NCBI RefSeq assembly: GCF_003609975.1
Contig: NZ_AP018400.1
Coordinates: 1,314,501-1,378,500, forward strand
Direction: 5' to 3'
Length of the DNA: 64,000 bases
DNA from: Streptococcus ruminantium
GTDB taxonomy: Bacteria > Bacillota > Bacilli > Lactobacillales > Streptococcaceae
Part shown: piece by piece, positions 46,314 to 58,493 of the stretch
Numbering within the stretch: the stretch's first letter is position 1
Layout of the letters: each line of letters starts with the position of its first letter
Notes under the pieces: model-generated
Seen by the model: only the letters and a program-made list of their open reading frames with translations
The model's database searches: none
Told to the model about the DNA's origin: nothing
Made by a program: the position numbers and the translations under genes

Positions 46314-47318
46314 ATGACAATCTATTTCGGTACATATACAAAACGAGAATCCAAAGGAATTTACAAAGCACAATTTGACTCTGAAAAAGGAAAATTAAGC
46401 CACTTAGAATTAGTTGCTGAAGAACCAAATCCTACCTATCTCTCCTTTGATAAATCAGGGTACCTTTACTCTGTTGGAGCAGAAAATGGTCTAGGAGGCA
46501 TCGCTGCTTTCAGGACTGACTTTACTCCACTCAACCATGTGGTATCCGAGGGCGCTCCACACTGCTATGTTGCTGTGGATGAAGAACGCAACTTAGTCTA
46601 CGCCTCCAACTACCATAAGGGACAAGTCCTAGTGTACAAACAACTGACAGACGGATCACTAGAACTAGCTGACCTTGTACAACACCAAGGTTCTGGACCG
46701 CATGAAAATCAAGTCTCCGCCCATGTTCATTTTTCTAATTTGACACCGGATAAATTCTTAGTAACCTGCGATTTGGGCTGTGACCAAGTGGTTACTTATA
46801 GGGTATCGGATCAGGGAGAACTCGAAAAATTAGCTACTTACCAAGCCACTTCAGGTAGTGGCCCACGCCATATTGTTTTTCATCCCGTAGCCAAAATTGC
46901 CTACCTAATCTGCGAACTTAATTCTACTATTGAAGTTCTTATCTATGACGGTTGGGGACAATTCGAGCTGATGCAAACCATTTCCACTCTCCCTAAAGAG
47001 CATACTGGCTTCAATGGCACTGCTGCTATTCGTATCACAAGAGACGGAAAATTTGTCTACGGTTCTAATCGTGGGAATGATTCTATTGCAGTTTACAAAA
47101 CACTCGGCGATGCCAGCTTAGAACTAGTAGAAATTGTCCCAACAGGCGGAACAACCCCACGGGATTTCACCCTCAGCCCTGATGAAAAACATGTCATTGT
47201 TGTCCATCAAGATTCTGACAATGCGACTGTTTTTGCAAGGGACTCAAAGACTGGACAATTAACTGAGCTTTCTCACGACTTCTATGTTCCTGAGGCTGTT
47301 TGTGTTACATTCTCATAA
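46314..47318 (+). CDS. Lactonase family protein (6-phosphogluconolactonase-like beta-propeller)
   Basis: This 334-residue protein is a seven-bladed beta-propeller of the YbhE/PF10282 lactonase family, with repeated motifs such as PTYLSFDKSGYLYSVG, GSGPRHIVFHP and PRDFTLSPDEKHVIV. E. coli YbhE hydrolyses 6-phosphogluconolactone, so it may serve the oxidative pentose phosphate route. No signal peptide. GAGGTACGCT precedes the ATG and an extended -10 promoter lies 31 nt upstream. Confidence 0.85.
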   Translation: MTIYFGTYTKRESKGIYKAQFDSEKGKLSHLELVAEEPNPTYLSFDKSGYLYSVGAENGLGGIAAFRTDFTPLNHVVSEGAPHCYVAVDEERNLVYASNYHKGQVLVYKQLTDGSLELADLVQHQGSGPHENQVSAHVHFSNLTPDKFLVTCDLGCDQVVTYRVSDQGELEKLATYQATSGSGPRHIVFHPVAKIAYLICELNSTIEVLIYDGWGQFELMQTISTLPKEHTGFNGTAAIRITRDGKFVYGSNRGNDSIAVYKTLGDASLELVEIVPTGGTTPRDFTLSPDEKHVIVVHQDSDNATVFARDSKTGQLTELSHDFYVPEAVCVTFS

Positions 47319-47381
47319 GATAAACTCCTTGTAAAATCAATCAAATTTTGGTTTAATAATTTTATAGGAGGTGATTCCAAC

Positions 47382-47567
47382 ATGAATCCAGTAGAACTTT
47401 TTAACAAGGTCAAAGAACTAGTTGAAAACAAAGACTTTGACGGTGCGAAACAATTTATCGAAGAAAACAAAGACCAACTCGGAGAATACCTAGAACAAGC
47501 TAAAAACTTGTTATCTGGCTCTGAGGGTGTGAACGGTCTTTTGGACAAGGTTAAAGGCTTGTTCTAA
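47382..47567 (+). CDS. Small conserved helical protein, 61 residues
   Basis: This 61-residue protein (begins MNPVELFNKVKELVENKDF, ends LLDKVKGLF) is predicted to be two amphipathic helices. A very strong AGGAGGTGATT site lies 8 nt before the ATG and a strong terminator follows, so it is a real, probably well-translated gene. I do not recognise a described family; its high Lys/Glu content suggests a soluble stress-type small protein, which is inference. Confidence 0.75.
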   Translation: MNPVELFNKVKELVENKDFDGAKQFIEENKDQLGEYLEQAKNLLSGSEGVNGLLDKVKGLF

Positions 47568-47575
47568 CAATATCA

Positions 47576-47610
47576 AAAACTAGGCTGAACAATCAGTCTA
47601 GTTTTCTTTT
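47576..47610 (+). terminator. Terminator of the 61-residue protein gene
   Basis: A 13-bp near-perfect stem (AAAACTAGGCTGA/TCAGTCTAGTTTT) with an ACAA loop is followed by CTTTTTT. Confidence 0.85.
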
Positions 47611-47694
47611 TTCCGTACCACTAGAAATTATTCTTACTCTGTTAAAAACTTTTACGCAGATTTGTTCCACCTATATCTACTATATAACATTCCT

Positions 47695-48360
47695 TTACAA
47701 GGAACAGTTCATTTCAAACGATTGTCGCTGACTATCAATCATAGCGATCAGTTCTAGAAGCGAGTCAATCTGCCAATCACTCTTCCACTTCCCATCCTCT
47801 ACTCCCAATCTCCCCAGTCCAGTCATCACTCGAACTGCTCGCATTCCAAGAGATTTTGCAGGCAAAATATCATTATCATATCGATCGCCGACATAAATAG
47901 TTTTATCTGCCGAAGTAGCTGCCTTTTCCAAAGCAAGTTTGAAAATAGTCGGATCTGGCTTAGTGAACCCAATCTCTTCAGACAAGATAATTAACTGAAA
48001 GTAGGATAGCACTCCCCAGTCCTCCAGTAAGGCCCTGACTCCACCAGATTGATTCGCAATAATCCCCAACTGATAGTTACTAGATAGCTTTTCAAGAACT
48101 TCTTTTACTACCGGATAGAGTCTGACCCCCTCATTTGTCCACAAAGGACGTTTTTCATTTGGAGCAAAATAGTTCCACGTCTCCTTAATCGGGTCTCCTC
48201 CACCACGAGCAAACTCCTCCATTTTCTTACAATAAAAATTGAAAGAACCATCTCTTCCAAGAAACTGCAACCTTTTCACACACTCTTTCACGTAATGACT
48301 ATACGCTTCCTCTTCGTCTAAAAGAGTTGAGCCTAAATCAAAGAATATCCACTCCATCAT
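47695..48360 (-). CDS. HAD-family hydrolase
   Basis: This 221-residue protein has HAD motif I as FFDLGSTLLDEEEA (the usual DxD is DLG, so the second Asp is Gly), motif II in IIANQSGG, motif III Lys in GFTKPDPTIF and motif IV in YVGDRYDNDILPA. The Gly in place of the second catalytic Asp suggests altered phosphatase activity. The start ATG 48360 follows GGAG at 4 nt (a second ATG at 48357 is at 7 nt). The site overlaps the stop codon of a broken TfoX-like gene, to which it was once coupled. Confidence 0.78.
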   Translation of the reverse strand: MMEWIFFDLGSTLLDEEEAYSHYVKECVKRLQFLGRDGSFNFYCKKMEEFARGGGDPIKETWNYFAPNEKRPLWTNEGVRLYPVVKEVLEKLSSNYQLGIIANQSGGVRALLEDWGVLSYFQLIILSEEIGFTKPDPTIFKLALEKAATSADKTIYVGDRYDNDILPAKSLGMRAVRVMTGLGRLGVEDGKWKSDWQIDSLLELIAMIDSQRQSFEMNCSL

Positions 48361-48361
48361 A

Positions 48362-48754
48362 TCACTCCGCACTTTCTACCTTTTTTCTTCTCCTCGGTGT
48401 CAATACTTCAGCAATCATCGTTTGAAAAAGACCTGTCAAGAAAATCTCATCATCTACATCATCTACTAAAACATAGGTTTGACTCCCTGATATGGAACTT
48501 CTAAATTTGGATTGGAAACATATGACAGCACCGATGAAACAGCTTTAACCAGTAAACGATTATCATATAATCCACCAATGACTTTCCCTTGATAATAAAG
48601 AATATATTCCCCCATCATGGCGCGATAACGAATACCTCCTAAAATTGATAACCGTTCTAAAATAAACTCTAGGTACTCTTTACCAGCCCTCCCAATCGAT
48701 TGGATACACCTCTTTCAGATTCTTCTCGGATAGATAAATTTCCCCTTGACCCAT
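48362..48754 (-). pseudogene. Broken TfoX N-terminal-domain gene
   Basis: On the minus strand one frame encodes a typical TfoX N-terminal domain: KEYLEFILERLSILGGIRYR, then AMMGEYILYYQGKVIGGLYD, then PYQGVKP, ending at a TAG. The end of the domain (VLVDDVDDEIFLTGLFQTM) continues in another frame to TGA 48364-48362, and the start region (ATG 48754, MGQGEIYLSEKNLKEVYP) lies in a third frame that stops at TGG TAA. Two frameshifts, near 48682 and 48470, therefore split the gene. Sequencing error cannot be excluded. Such proteins are distantly related to the competence activator Sxy/TfoX; their role in streptococci is unknown. Confidence 0.75.
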
Positions 48755-48806
48755 CCTTATTCACTTACAGTATATCACTTTGACTTAATTGTTACTAAAC
48801 CAAACA

Positions 48807-48834
48807 AAAACTCCCTAGAAAACTAGAGAGTTTT
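48807..48834 (-). terminator. Terminator of eno
   Basis: A 12-bp stem with one mismatch (AAAACTCTCTAG/CTAGGGAGTTTT on the minus strand) is followed by T and G residues, just after the enolase stop. Confidence 0.85.
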
Positions 48835-48850
48835 AAAATTGCTATACAGC

Positions 48851-50752
<1,902 letters not shown>

Positions 50753-50758
<6 letters not shown>

Positions 50759-50777
50759 GCAATGCTTCCCTTTTTTT
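50753..50777 (+). terminator. Terminator of the DUF1694 gene
   Basis: The stem GGGTAAGC/GCTTCCC (one bulge, AAT loop) is followed by seven T residues and includes the stop codon. Confidence 0.7.
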
Positions 50778-50799
50778 AATTGCATTGGTTGAAAACTTC

Positions 50800-51921
50800 T
50801 TAATTCATTTTTCCACCTAGTTGAAGAGTTCTCGCCACTTGTTCCGCTGTTCGTACTAAATTTTTTTCTGCTTTTCGGAGCGTGTCTTCTAAACCTCCAA
50901 CTTCAGCGATAATCGGGAAAGCTGCACAGATATTTTCAATGGGAAAATCCGGTAAATCTCCTTTAAGACTACCACAAATCGCGATCACTGGAATACCTAC
51001 AGGTGTTCGTCGAGCAACTCCCATAGGAGTTTTCCCTCCCAAACTCTGTGCATCCATCCTCCCCTCTCCTACAATAACTAAATTTGCCTGAACGACCCGC
51101 TCATCAAATCGTAGCTGATCCAAAACAAAGTCAATACCATTTTGAATGCTGGCTCTAGCAAATTGTACCAAGCCTGCCGCCATACCCCCTCCTGCACCAG
51201 CTCCAGCCAAATCAAGAATAGTAGGATTCACAAGTTGATAGAAGGATCTCATTTCCTCATCCACCTGCCCAAATTCAGATACTGCCAATCCTTTTTGAGC
51301 TGCAAAAACATGCGTAGCTCCTTTAGGACCACAAAGAGGAGTATCCACATCCACCACCAAGTCAATACTGACTTGAGATAGGTCAGATACAATAGCTTCT
51401 GCAGAAAAACTAGCAATCTTTCCTAAGTTGGCCCCAATAGCCTCTACAATCTGTCCATTCGCATCATAAAAATTTACTCCTAAACCTGCTGCCATCCCAA
51501 TCCCACCATCATGACTAGCAGAGCCACCTATGCCGATAAAAACATGTCTCGCACCTTCTCTAACCACATGTAAAATCAATTCACCAACGCCATGAGTCCT
51601 AATTTGAAGAGGATGTCTCTTTTCTTTTGGAATACTTGCAAGACCAACAATTTCAGCCATTTCAAAGACTGCAATATCATCCTTCGTTGCATAGGAAACA
51701 GAAACTTTTTCACCAAAAGGTCCTGTAACTTCTGTCTGTTTTCGTTTAAGTTGTAGGGCTTCTACCAGACTATCAACCGTTCCTTCGCCACCATCACCCA
51801 GTGGGAGTAAATCATAACTCGCTTGAGGATAAACTTTAGAAAAACCTGAATGAATAGCCTGAGCGACCTGCGAAGCAGAAAGAGATTCCTTGAATGAATC
51901 TGGAGCAATTAAAACATGCAT
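50800..51921 (-). CDS. Glycerate kinase (GarK/GlxK family)
   Basis: This 373-residue enzyme phosphorylates glycerate. It shows the family signatures PDSFKESLSASQVA at the N-terminus, LPLGDGGEGTVDSL near residue 42, GIGGSASHDGGIGMA near 130 and GEGRMDAQSLGGKTP near 280. The class I kinases make 2-phosphoglycerate, which feeds directly to enolase, whose gene is nearby. AAAGGAGG lies before the ATG, though the spacing is about 10 nt. Confidence 0.9.
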   Translation of the reverse strand: MHVLIAPDSFKESLSASQVAQAIHSGFSKVYPQASYDLLPLGDGGEGTVDSLVEALQLKRKQTEVTGPFGEKVSVSYATKDDIAVFEMAEIVGLASIPKEKRHPLQIRTHGVGELILHVVREGARHVFIGIGGSASHDGGIGMAAGLGVNFYDANGQIVEAIGANLGKIASFSAEAIVSDLSQVSIDLVVDVDTPLCGPKGATHVFAAQKGLAVSEFGQVDEEMRSFYQLVNPTILDLAGAGAGGGMAAGLVQFARASIQNGIDFVLDQLRFDERVVQANLVIVGEGRMDAQSLGGKTPMGVARRTPVGIPVIAICGSLKGDLPDFPIENICAAFPIIAEVGGLEDTLRKAEKNLVRTAEQVARTLQLGGKMN

Positions 51922-52260
51922 GACTGAGAAACCTCCTTTACTTTATATTATTAGTATAGCACTACTGCCATAGCCTTTCAAGAAATCTTTTAGTCGGTAT
52001 TCACTGAAAATCAAATAGTTTCAACCATCTATTAAAATAACGAGGGAAAGAAAATAGCTAAAACTTCTGAAAGGGACTCTTGTGGATAAAAAAGATAAAT
52101 GAACTCTTCCCGCCAAACCAAGACATAAGGAAATAAGATAAAAACCGAAAATCCATTTACCGAAGTTAAAATGAAGCTTATATCAATACTATTTTCTACT
52201 AAACTATACAAGATTCTTCAGTTATCATACCTAGTTTTACAAAAACTGAATTTGATTTTC
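51922..52260. other. Intergenic stretch between glycerate kinase and HAD phosphatase
   Basis: About 340 bp between divergent genes. It contains a likely promoter of the kinase gene near 51946-51958 on the minus strand. Otherwise I see no gene, fold or repeat. Confidence 0.45.
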
Positions 52261-52295
52261 AAAGAGTATGGTATACTAAAGGAAAGGAGATCGAT

Positions 52296-52940
52296 ATGTA
52301 TCAGACTATTTTATTTGACCTAGATGGAACATTGACAGACTCTGGTCAAGGAATTTTAAACTCAGTTGCCTACGCACTTGAAAAGATGGGGATAGAAGAA
52401 CCGAATCCAGCCAATCTACAACGTTTTATCGGTCCACCTTTATATGAATCATTTTCACGATTCTATCAACTGAATCAAGAAGAGACACAAGCTGCAGTAG
52501 ATGCCTTTCGTATCTATTTCAAAGAAAAAGGAATGTTTGAAAACCAGCTTTATCCAGGTATCATTTCTCTCCTAGAAAAACTGAAAACGAATGGGAAAAC
52601 ACTTGTGATCGCCACTTCAAAGCCAGAAGTTTTTGCTAAACAAATCTTGGAACATTTTGGAATTGCTCACTATTTTGAAGTGATTGCTGGAGCGAGTTTG
52701 GATAGCAGCCGTATCAGCAAAACGGATGTTATTGCCTATGCCTTAAAACAGATAAACTCTATCTCCCTTCCAGCTATTATGATTGGCGATAGGGAGCACG
52801 ATATTGAGGGAGCATCTGCCAATAATTTGCCTGCCATCGGTGTTCTCTATGGCTACGGAACGAAGCAAGAATTTGAAACTGCTGGTGCCAGTCATATTGT
52901 TCAAAGTGTGAAAGAGTTAGAGAAGTTTCTTTTAGCTTAA
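52296..52940 (+). CDS. HAD phosphatase, phosphoglycolate-phosphatase-like
   Basis: This 214-residue protein has the complete HAD motifs: DLDGTLTDSG (Asp9, Asp11), ATSKPE for motif II, a Lys near 150 in SRISKTDV and GDREHDIEGA for motif IV. The cap domain is helical (C1 type), as in Gph and PgmB. The substrate is not known. A promoter with extended -10 (TATGGTATACT, 52267-52277) and a strong GGAAAGGAG site precede it. Confidence 0.85.
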   Translation: MYQTILFDLDGTLTDSGQGILNSVAYALEKMGIEEPNPANLQRFIGPPLYESFSRFYQLNQEETQAAVDAFRIYFKEKGMFENQLYPGIISLLEKLKTNGKTLVIATSKPEVFAKQILEHFGIAHYFEVIAGASLDSSRISKTDVIAYALKQINSISLPAIMIGDREHDIEGASANNLPAIGVLYGYGTKQEFETAGASHIVQSVKELEKFLLA

Positions 52941-52944
52941 TACC

Positions 52945-52973
52945 AAAAGGCTCGAAATAAATCGGGCCTTTTT
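52945..52973 (+). terminator. Terminator of the HAD phosphatase gene
   Basis: The stem AAAAGGCTCGA/TCGGGCCTTTT (one G-T pair) is followed by TTT directly after the stop codon. Confidence 0.8.
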
Positions 52974-53031
52974 ATACTCTATCACTATTTTATCTAGTAA
53001 ACTACACTGCCTCTATTGTTCCTGGCAGTTT

Positions 53032-53688
53032 TTACTTGCTTTGGGAAGCCACTTCATCAATTATCTCAATCAATTTGTATAAATTCTTCTCTGTAATTCG
53101 GTAGGGAGCTTCCTTCTCAACAACTGATTTGGCACAAAAAGCAATTCCAATACCCGCTTCTTGAATCATCGGTAAGTCATTTGCCCCATCTCCCATAGCA
53201 ATTGTATCCTTCATTTCCAGACTATTTTCCATAGCCCAAGCCCTCAATTTAGCCTTTTTTACATCCTTTGTCACAATTTCACCAAGTACTTGACCTGTAA
53301 GAACTCCATCCACAATCTCAAGTGTATTGGCCTCCACATAGTCCAAATTAAGACGCTCCGCTAACCTATCTACCGTTTGATGAAATCCACCTGACACTAC
53401 TGCTACTTTATATCCACGTCTGTGTAGCTCTGCCACCAGCTCCTCTGCACCAGGTGTAAAATGAATGCGATCAAAAATAGTAGCAAGAACCGTTTCTGGC
53501 AAACCTTTAAGAAGGGCGACCCGCTCTCTTAAAGCTTCTACAAAATCCAATTCTCCTCTCATGGCTCGCTCAGTAATCTCCGCCACCTGCGATCCTACGC
53601 CAGCTTCTTCTCCTAATAGATCAATTCCTTCTTCCATGATCAAGGTGCTGTCTACATCCATGACCACTAATCCTTTAATTTTCTTCAT
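53032..53688 (-). CDS. serB: Phosphoserine phosphatase
   Basis: This 218-residue HAD enzyme removes phosphate from phosphoserine in the last step of serine synthesis. It has DVDSTLI with Asp11 and Asp13, VSGGFHQTVD for motif II, a Lys near 160 and GDGANDLPMI for motif IV. No N-terminal ACT domain is present, which is usual in Firmicutes. GAGGTGATAA precedes the ATG. It appears to be a single-gene unit. Confidence 0.92.
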   Translation of the reverse strand: MKKIKGLVVMDVDSTLIMEEGIDLLGEEAGVGSQVAEITERAMRGELDFVEALRERVALLKGLPETVLATIFDRIHFTPGAEELVAELHRRGYKVAVVSGGFHQTVDRLAERLNLDYVEANTLEIVDGVLTGQVLGEIVTKDVKKAKLRAWAMENSLEMKDTIAMGDGANDLPMIQEAGIGIAFCAKSVVEKEAPYRITEKNLYKLIEIIDEVASQSK

Positions 53689-54130
53689 TTATCACCTCAA
53701 TCACTTTGAGCTGCTCCTAAGAGCAAACCCAGTTCTAACCTGCTGGCTTACGGATGTTAGAATAAACGCAACCAACTCCAGCACAATAACCAATCCAACG
53801 TAACTATCTAATGATTCTCCTATATATCAGAGATGTATCCGTCCCCTAGCCAATCATTCAAAACATTTCCCACCTTAATGCCTATTTTGTTCCATCTTAC
53901 CAGATTTCTGAAAAATTACAAGAACTAGTAATACTTTCACCAATATTTTCAAGTCTCTCTTTCCAGGCTTCATAATAAGCACAATGATATTGGAATAATC
54001 TACTGAAACAAAACATATTTAACCTCTATAAAAGGATTATTTTCTTTTAGATGCTATCCCCATTAAGCACTCGCAGCATGCAAACAGAAAACCATAATCA
54101 TTATCACTGCTAAAAATGTTTCATATCTTC
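53689..54130. other. Intergenic stretch between ezrA and serB
   Basis: About 440 bp without a convincing gene. On the minus strand a 45-codon open frame (about 53828-53695) runs up to serB and encodes a hydrophobic peptide (GLVIVLELVAFILTSVS), but it has no ATG and no ribosome binding site. It may be a gene remnant. Confidence 0.4.
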
Positions 54131-54182
54131 CAAAAAGAAAAGACTGCTATCACTTTGTAAATGCGTGATTAGACAGTCTTTT
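54131..54182 (-). terminator. Terminator of ezrA
   Basis: A long stem (AAAAGACTG/CAGTCTTTT with an inner ATCAC/GTGAT pair) is followed on the minus strand by CTTTTTG. Confidence 0.8.
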
Positions 54183-54186
54183 ACTG

Positions 54187-55911
54187 TTAATAGCGGATAG
54201 CCTCTCGAGTTTTCTCATACGAACGTACAAAGCGCTCTGTTACACCCGGCTCAACCGTCTCCAAAGCAAATGAAATTTCTTCAAAAGCTGCTTGATAGTC
54301 AAATTCTTTTTCAAAGATTGACAGCGAGCGGTTGAAGGCTTTTTGTACACTTTCATCAAATGAACGGTAACGGTTAGAATACTGTAAAAGCTGCTCTGTC
54401 AAAGTAGCGTTCTGCACGATTAAGTATGCTAACTCCTCTAATTGATTCATATCATAGGTTGCATTTTCCAACAGACGATTGACGACTTCTGTGTTAATCC
54501 GCTTATAATCCAGTTCAGCAATTAAGGTTTCTACATGATCGCTGGTTCTGAAAAAGCTAGTCAAGAACTCTGCCGGAATCCCTGGAAGATTGCGCTTTTC
54601 CATATAACGCTTAAGGGTATGAAGCTTATTGATATAAAGAGTAGCCTTTTTGCGTGCTGTACTTTCTGATACTTCTTGCGATTTGAGATAGTCAGCCAAT
54701 ACTAGCTGCTCTTCTTCAATTTCTTTCAAACTAGCTAGGGAATGCTCCAGACGTTCTTCCAAAATAGAGTAAGCTACTTGTGGATTCTCAAGATCTTCTA
54801 CGCTTTCTGCCACAACAATTTCAATTGTTTCCAAGCGTTTTTTCAACTGCTCAATCCGTGAAAGTTTACTGTCAGCTAGAAGGTACAAAGCATTCAAACG
54901 CTGACTTTCCTCATCCAAAAGTTGTGTGTTTTGCACAGCATGTTCCAAAAATTTCGGCAAGTTTTTGCTAATCCTAACAACTGCCTTATTGGCATCAATT
55001 TCTCGATTAAAAATACGATACAGATGGTCAATTTTCGCCTGGATGGCTTCATTTTCAGCCTCTGCAGCATCCAAATCAAAAGAAACAATCAGGGCTGTAT
55101 TTTCACGGATCGATACGCGAATATTTTGGAATTGCGACTCAATATTTGCTTCTGTAAATAAGTAATTTTGCTCAACTAATTTGCGATAACCAGATTCCAA
55201 ATCTTCTAACTGTTCTGGGAAGTTTTTGGTTACTTTTTCAATCAAATCTGGGATACGATCCATAATTTGATTCAAGGCAATCATGTGCTCTTCTGTCTTG
55301 TCAAGAATCTCAGCAGCTTCTATAGGGTCACCTGATGAATTAAGCATCACAAACTCAGAGAACTCGACTTCAATATTTTTCAACTGTTTTTCAAGCTCTG
55401 GCAATGTCTCGCCATAACTCTCAGAATTTTCACGAACGGCTGCTTGCAAGTTATCAAATAAGTTTAAAGCATGTTTGACACGACCAGAGTTTTTTTCCTC
55501 TTGTTCCCTCAGCTCAATTAGACCGCGACGGATAGAAGAAATATCTTCCTCAATCAAATCAATTTGGCTTTCAATGCTATCAATAGCGTTTTTAGCACTA
55601 ACAAAACGAAAAGAATTATTGTAGCTCTCTGCTTCAAAAATATGGTTTTCAATATCAGCAAACGAATTGAGCGATAAATCCACCCACTTTTGATTCCACT
55701 CACGGAATGAAACCTGACTCTGACCAATCAAATGAAGAGCCTTAACAGTCTCAACTTCTTCATTAACTGGGAGGTTAAATAGATCTTCCTTGCGTTCCTC
55801 CAATGCAACCAAGAGGTTGTCATTGCGTTTGCGAATAATCAAGCAAGCTACATAGGCAATGATTAGAATAATAACAATCGAAACGATTAAGATGATTGTT
55901 CCTGTAGGCAT
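54187..55911 (-). CDS. ezrA: Septation ring formation regulator EzrA
   Basis: This 574-residue protein has one N-terminal membrane helix (about residues 4-26), then a cytoplasmic spectrin-like domain made of long coiled coils rich in Glu, Leu and Arg. EzrA binds FtsZ, limits Z-ring formation at the poles and links division to cell wall synthesis. It lies 88 bp after gyrB in the same orientation, the order also seen in pneumococcus. AAGGAG precedes the ATG. Confidence 0.95.
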   Translation of the reverse strand: MPTGTIILIVSIVIILIIAYVACLIIRKRNDNLLVALEERKEDLFNLPVNEEVETVKALHLIGQSQVSFREWNQKWVDLSLNSFADIENHIFEAESYNNSFRFVSAKNAIDSIESQIDLIEEDISSIRRGLIELREQEEKNSGRVKHALNLFDNLQAAVRENSESYGETLPELEKQLKNIEVEFSEFVMLNSSGDPIEAAEILDKTEEHMIALNQIMDRIPDLIEKVTKNFPEQLEDLESGYRKLVEQNYLFTEANIESQFQNIRVSIRENTALIVSFDLDAAEAENEAIQAKIDHLYRIFNREIDANKAVVRISKNLPKFLEHAVQNTQLLDEESQRLNALYLLADSKLSRIEQLKKRLETIEIVVAESVEDLENPQVAYSILEERLEHSLASLKEIEEEQLVLADYLKSQEVSESTARKKATLYINKLHTLKRYMEKRNLPGIPAEFLTSFFRTSDHVETLIAELDYKRINTEVVNRLLENATYDMNQLEELAYLIVQNATLTEQLLQYSNRYRSFDESVQKAFNRSLSIFEKEFDYQAAFEEISFALETVEPGVTERFVRSYEKTREAIRY

Positions 55912-55999
55912 GTAAATCTCCTTAGCTCATAATAATTACTAGAAAATATCGCTTAATTATACCATAAATCTCTAGTATATGCACTTGTTTTTTTCGTTT

Positions 56000-57952
56000 T
56001 TAGACATCTAATGTTGAATAAACAGCATTTTCCTCAATAAACTCTCGCCGAGGCTCAACTCTGTCCCCCATCAACATGTCAAAAATCTTATCTGCTTCCG
56101 CAGCATCATCAACAGAAACACGTGCCATAAGACGATTTTCTGGATTCATCGTTGTTTCCCACAACTGATGATCATCCATTTCTCCCAAACCTTTGTAACG
56201 CTGAATAGTTGGCTTGGAACGTCCTGTACTATGTCTCGCTAAGGCATCTTGCAATTCTTGTTCTTGATTAACACTAGGCTGGATGTATTCTTTTATTTCA
56301 CTTCCAACTTTGATTCCATAAATTGGTGGTTGCGCAATATAGACATAGCCAGCCTCTACCACTGGACGCATATAGCGGTAAAACAAGGTCAAAAGGAGAG
56401 TTCGGATATGGGCGCCATCCACATCGGCATCAGTCATGATAACCAGTTTCTGATAACGGGCTTTGCTGACATCAAAATCAGCTCCAAATCCAGTTCCCAT
56501 CGCTGTAAACAAGCTGCGAATTTCTTCATTGGCCAGAATCTTATCCATGCTAGCCTTTTCTACGTTTAAAATCTTACCACGGATTGGCAATATAGCTTGA
56601 AACTCACGATCACGACCGGACTTAGCAGAACCACCAGCTGAATCTCCCTCAACGATAAAGAGTTCTGTTTTTGTCGCATCATTTGAGGAACAATCAGCCA
56701 ATTTCCCAGGAAGATTGGAAATTTCAAGACCAGATTTCTTACGAGTCACTTCACGCGCCCGTTTAGCTGCTATGCGAGCCTTACTTGCCAAAATCCCTTT
56801 TTCAACGATTCGACGAGCAACCTGCGGATTTTCCAAAAGAAATTCTGAAAAAGCTTCTGAAAAGAGACGATTGGTAATCTTGACAACCTCGCTGTTGCCC
56901 AACTTCGTCTTGGTCTGTCCTTCAAACTGTGGCCCAGGATGCTTCACGGAGATGACAGCTGTCAAGCCCTCACGTACATCTTCGCCAGTCAGATTGTCCT
57001 CGTTCTCTTTGAGAATTTTACTTTTCTTTGCATAATCATTGATAACACGCGTAAGTGCTGTTCGGAATCCCTGCTCGTGAGTCCCCCCTTCATGGGTGTG
57101 GATGTTATTTGCAAAACTGACCACATTTTCATGGTAGCTAGTCGTATATTGTATGGCGACTTCTACCGTAATATCATCCATTTCACCTTCGGTGTAAATA
57201 GGCATTTCAAAAATAACATCTTTGTTTTCATTGAGATACTCAACATAGGAAGCAATCCCCCCCTCATAGTGGTATTCCTTGGTTTGTTCAAGTCCTTCAC
57301 GCTTATCTGTAATAGAAAGATTCAAACCACGGTTGAGGAAAGCCAACTCCTGAATACGTTTATTCAACTTAGCAAAGTCAAACTCAGTTGTTTCATTGAA
57401 AATTTCTGGATCTGGTGTAAAATGCACAGTCGTACCAGAACGATCCGTTTCTCCCACCACTTTCAAATCTGCAACGACCTCACCACGATGATACTCTTGA
57501 AAATAAACCTGACCATTTTTATAGACATGAACATCCAACTGTGTTGAAAGAGCATTTACTACGGAAGAACCTACGCCGTGCAAGCCACCAGAGACCTTAT
57601 AGCCGCCTCCGCCAAATTTCCCACCAGCATGGAGAACGGTGAAGACTGTTTCCACAGCAGGACGACCTGTTTTTTCCTGAATATCAACAGGGATTCCACG
57701 ACCATTATCAATTACTGTAATCGAGTTGTCCGGTTCGATATAGACTTCAATCTTATCTGCAAATCCAGCTAAGGCCTCATCTATGGAGTTATCAACAATT
57801 TCCCAAACCAGATGATGAAGCCCCTCTTTGGAAGTGGAACCAATATACATTCCCGGACGCATCCGAACTGCTTCCAACCCTTCCAAAACCTGAATCTGAC
57901 TGGCATCATATTCCTGAGCCTTATCTTGTAAATCTTTGATTTCTTCTGTCAT
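56000..57952 (-). CDS. gyrB: DNA gyrase subunit B
   Basis: This 650-residue ATPase subunit drives negative supercoiling with GyrA. It has the GHKL ATP site ([39 protein letters not shown]), the transducer domain with [11 protein letters not shown], the TOPRIM domain ([28 protein letters not shown]) and the C-terminal [10 protein letters not shown]. Length is typical of Gram-positive GyrB. AAGGAAAAG lies before the ATG. A promoter-like TATGGTATAAT is about 150 nt upstream. Confidence 0.98.
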   Translation of the reverse strand: MTEEIKDLQDKAQEYDASQIQVLEGLEAVRMRPGMYIGSTSKEGLHHLVWEIVDNSIDEALAGFADKIEVYIEPDNSITVIDNGRGIPVDIQEKTGRPAVETVFTVLHAGGKFGGGGYKVSGGLHGVGSSVVNALSTQLDVHVYKNGQVYFQEYHRGEVVADLKVVGETDRSGTTVHFTPDPEIFNETTEFDFAKLNKRIQELAFLNRGLNLSITDKREGLEQTKEYHYEGGIASYVEYLNENKDVIFEMPIYTEGEMDDITVEVAIQYTTSYHENVVSFANNIHTHEGGTHEQGFRTALTRVINDYAKKSKILKENEDNLTGEDVREGLTAVISVKHPGPQFEGQTKTKLGNSEVVKITNRLFSEAFSEFLLENPQVARRIVEKGILASKARIAAKRAREVTRKKSGLEISNLPGKLADCSSNDATKTELFIVEGDSAGGSAKSGRDREFQAILPIRGKILNVEKASMDKILANEEIRSLFTAMGTGFGADFDVSKARYQKLVIMTDADVDGAHIRTLLLTLFYRYMRPVVEAGYVYIAQPPIYGIKVGSEIKEYIQPSVNQEQELQDALARHSTGRSKPTIQRYKGLGEMDDHQLWETTMNPENRLMARVSVDDAAEADKIFDMLMGDRVEPRREFIEENAVYSTLDV

Positions 57953-58134
57953 TTCTTTTCCTTATTTTCTATAATGATTACCCGTTTAAAAATAAAAGTC
58001 TACAAAATAATCTAGCAAGACAAAAAATAATCATCGTCAAGCAAGTAACAACGGGTACACTTTCTATTTGAAATAGGTAAAAATCATTCTGATGAATACC
58101 TCTCATTATACCATATTTTCTGATATTTTGATAG

Positions 58135-58161
58135 AAAAAAAGGGGCTGAAAAAACACCCCT
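58135..58161 (-). terminator. Terminator between the rodA unit and gyrB
   Basis: On the minus strand AGGGG/CCCCT form a stem with an 11-nt loop, followed by a run of T residues. It ends the rodA - DJ-1 transcript before the gyrB promoter. Confidence 0.75.
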
Positions 58162-58166
58162 ATTAA

Positions 58167-58493
58167 ATAGAAACACTTTTATATTATTATTTTCAACTGT
58201 TATAGCCTAGGGAACTCCCAGGATTCAAGAGAAAGTCATTGGAATATGCCTGACAAAGTACAACACAGGTTTGAAGTGGGATAGGCTAATCAATTCTGAA
58301 TCCCTTTTGTTTCACTGCTATATATGGGGCAGCTTCTATTTCAAATCTTCTCTCAGATGACAGAATTTGTATGATTGGTACTCATCCAGATACACCTTAT
58401 TCAAGGCGACTAGAACAATCATCACTATTTTGCCTAGTTTGGTTTTACTACCGCTAGAAAGAGAAAACTTTTTAAAGCGCTTCAAAACATGAT
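58167..58493. other. Intergenic stretch after the DJ-1 gene
   Basis: About 330 bp with no convincing gene. On the minus strand a frame open from the end of the DJ-1 gene to TAG 58338-58336 includes a 28-codon piece from ATG 58422 (MIVLVALNKVYLDEYQSYKF), but there is no ribosome binding site. It may be the remnant of a small gene. Confidence 0.4.

Noticed and set aside
56249..57547. Long open frames antisense to gyrB
   Set aside because: Shadows of the strongly biased gyrB sequence; no family resemblance.
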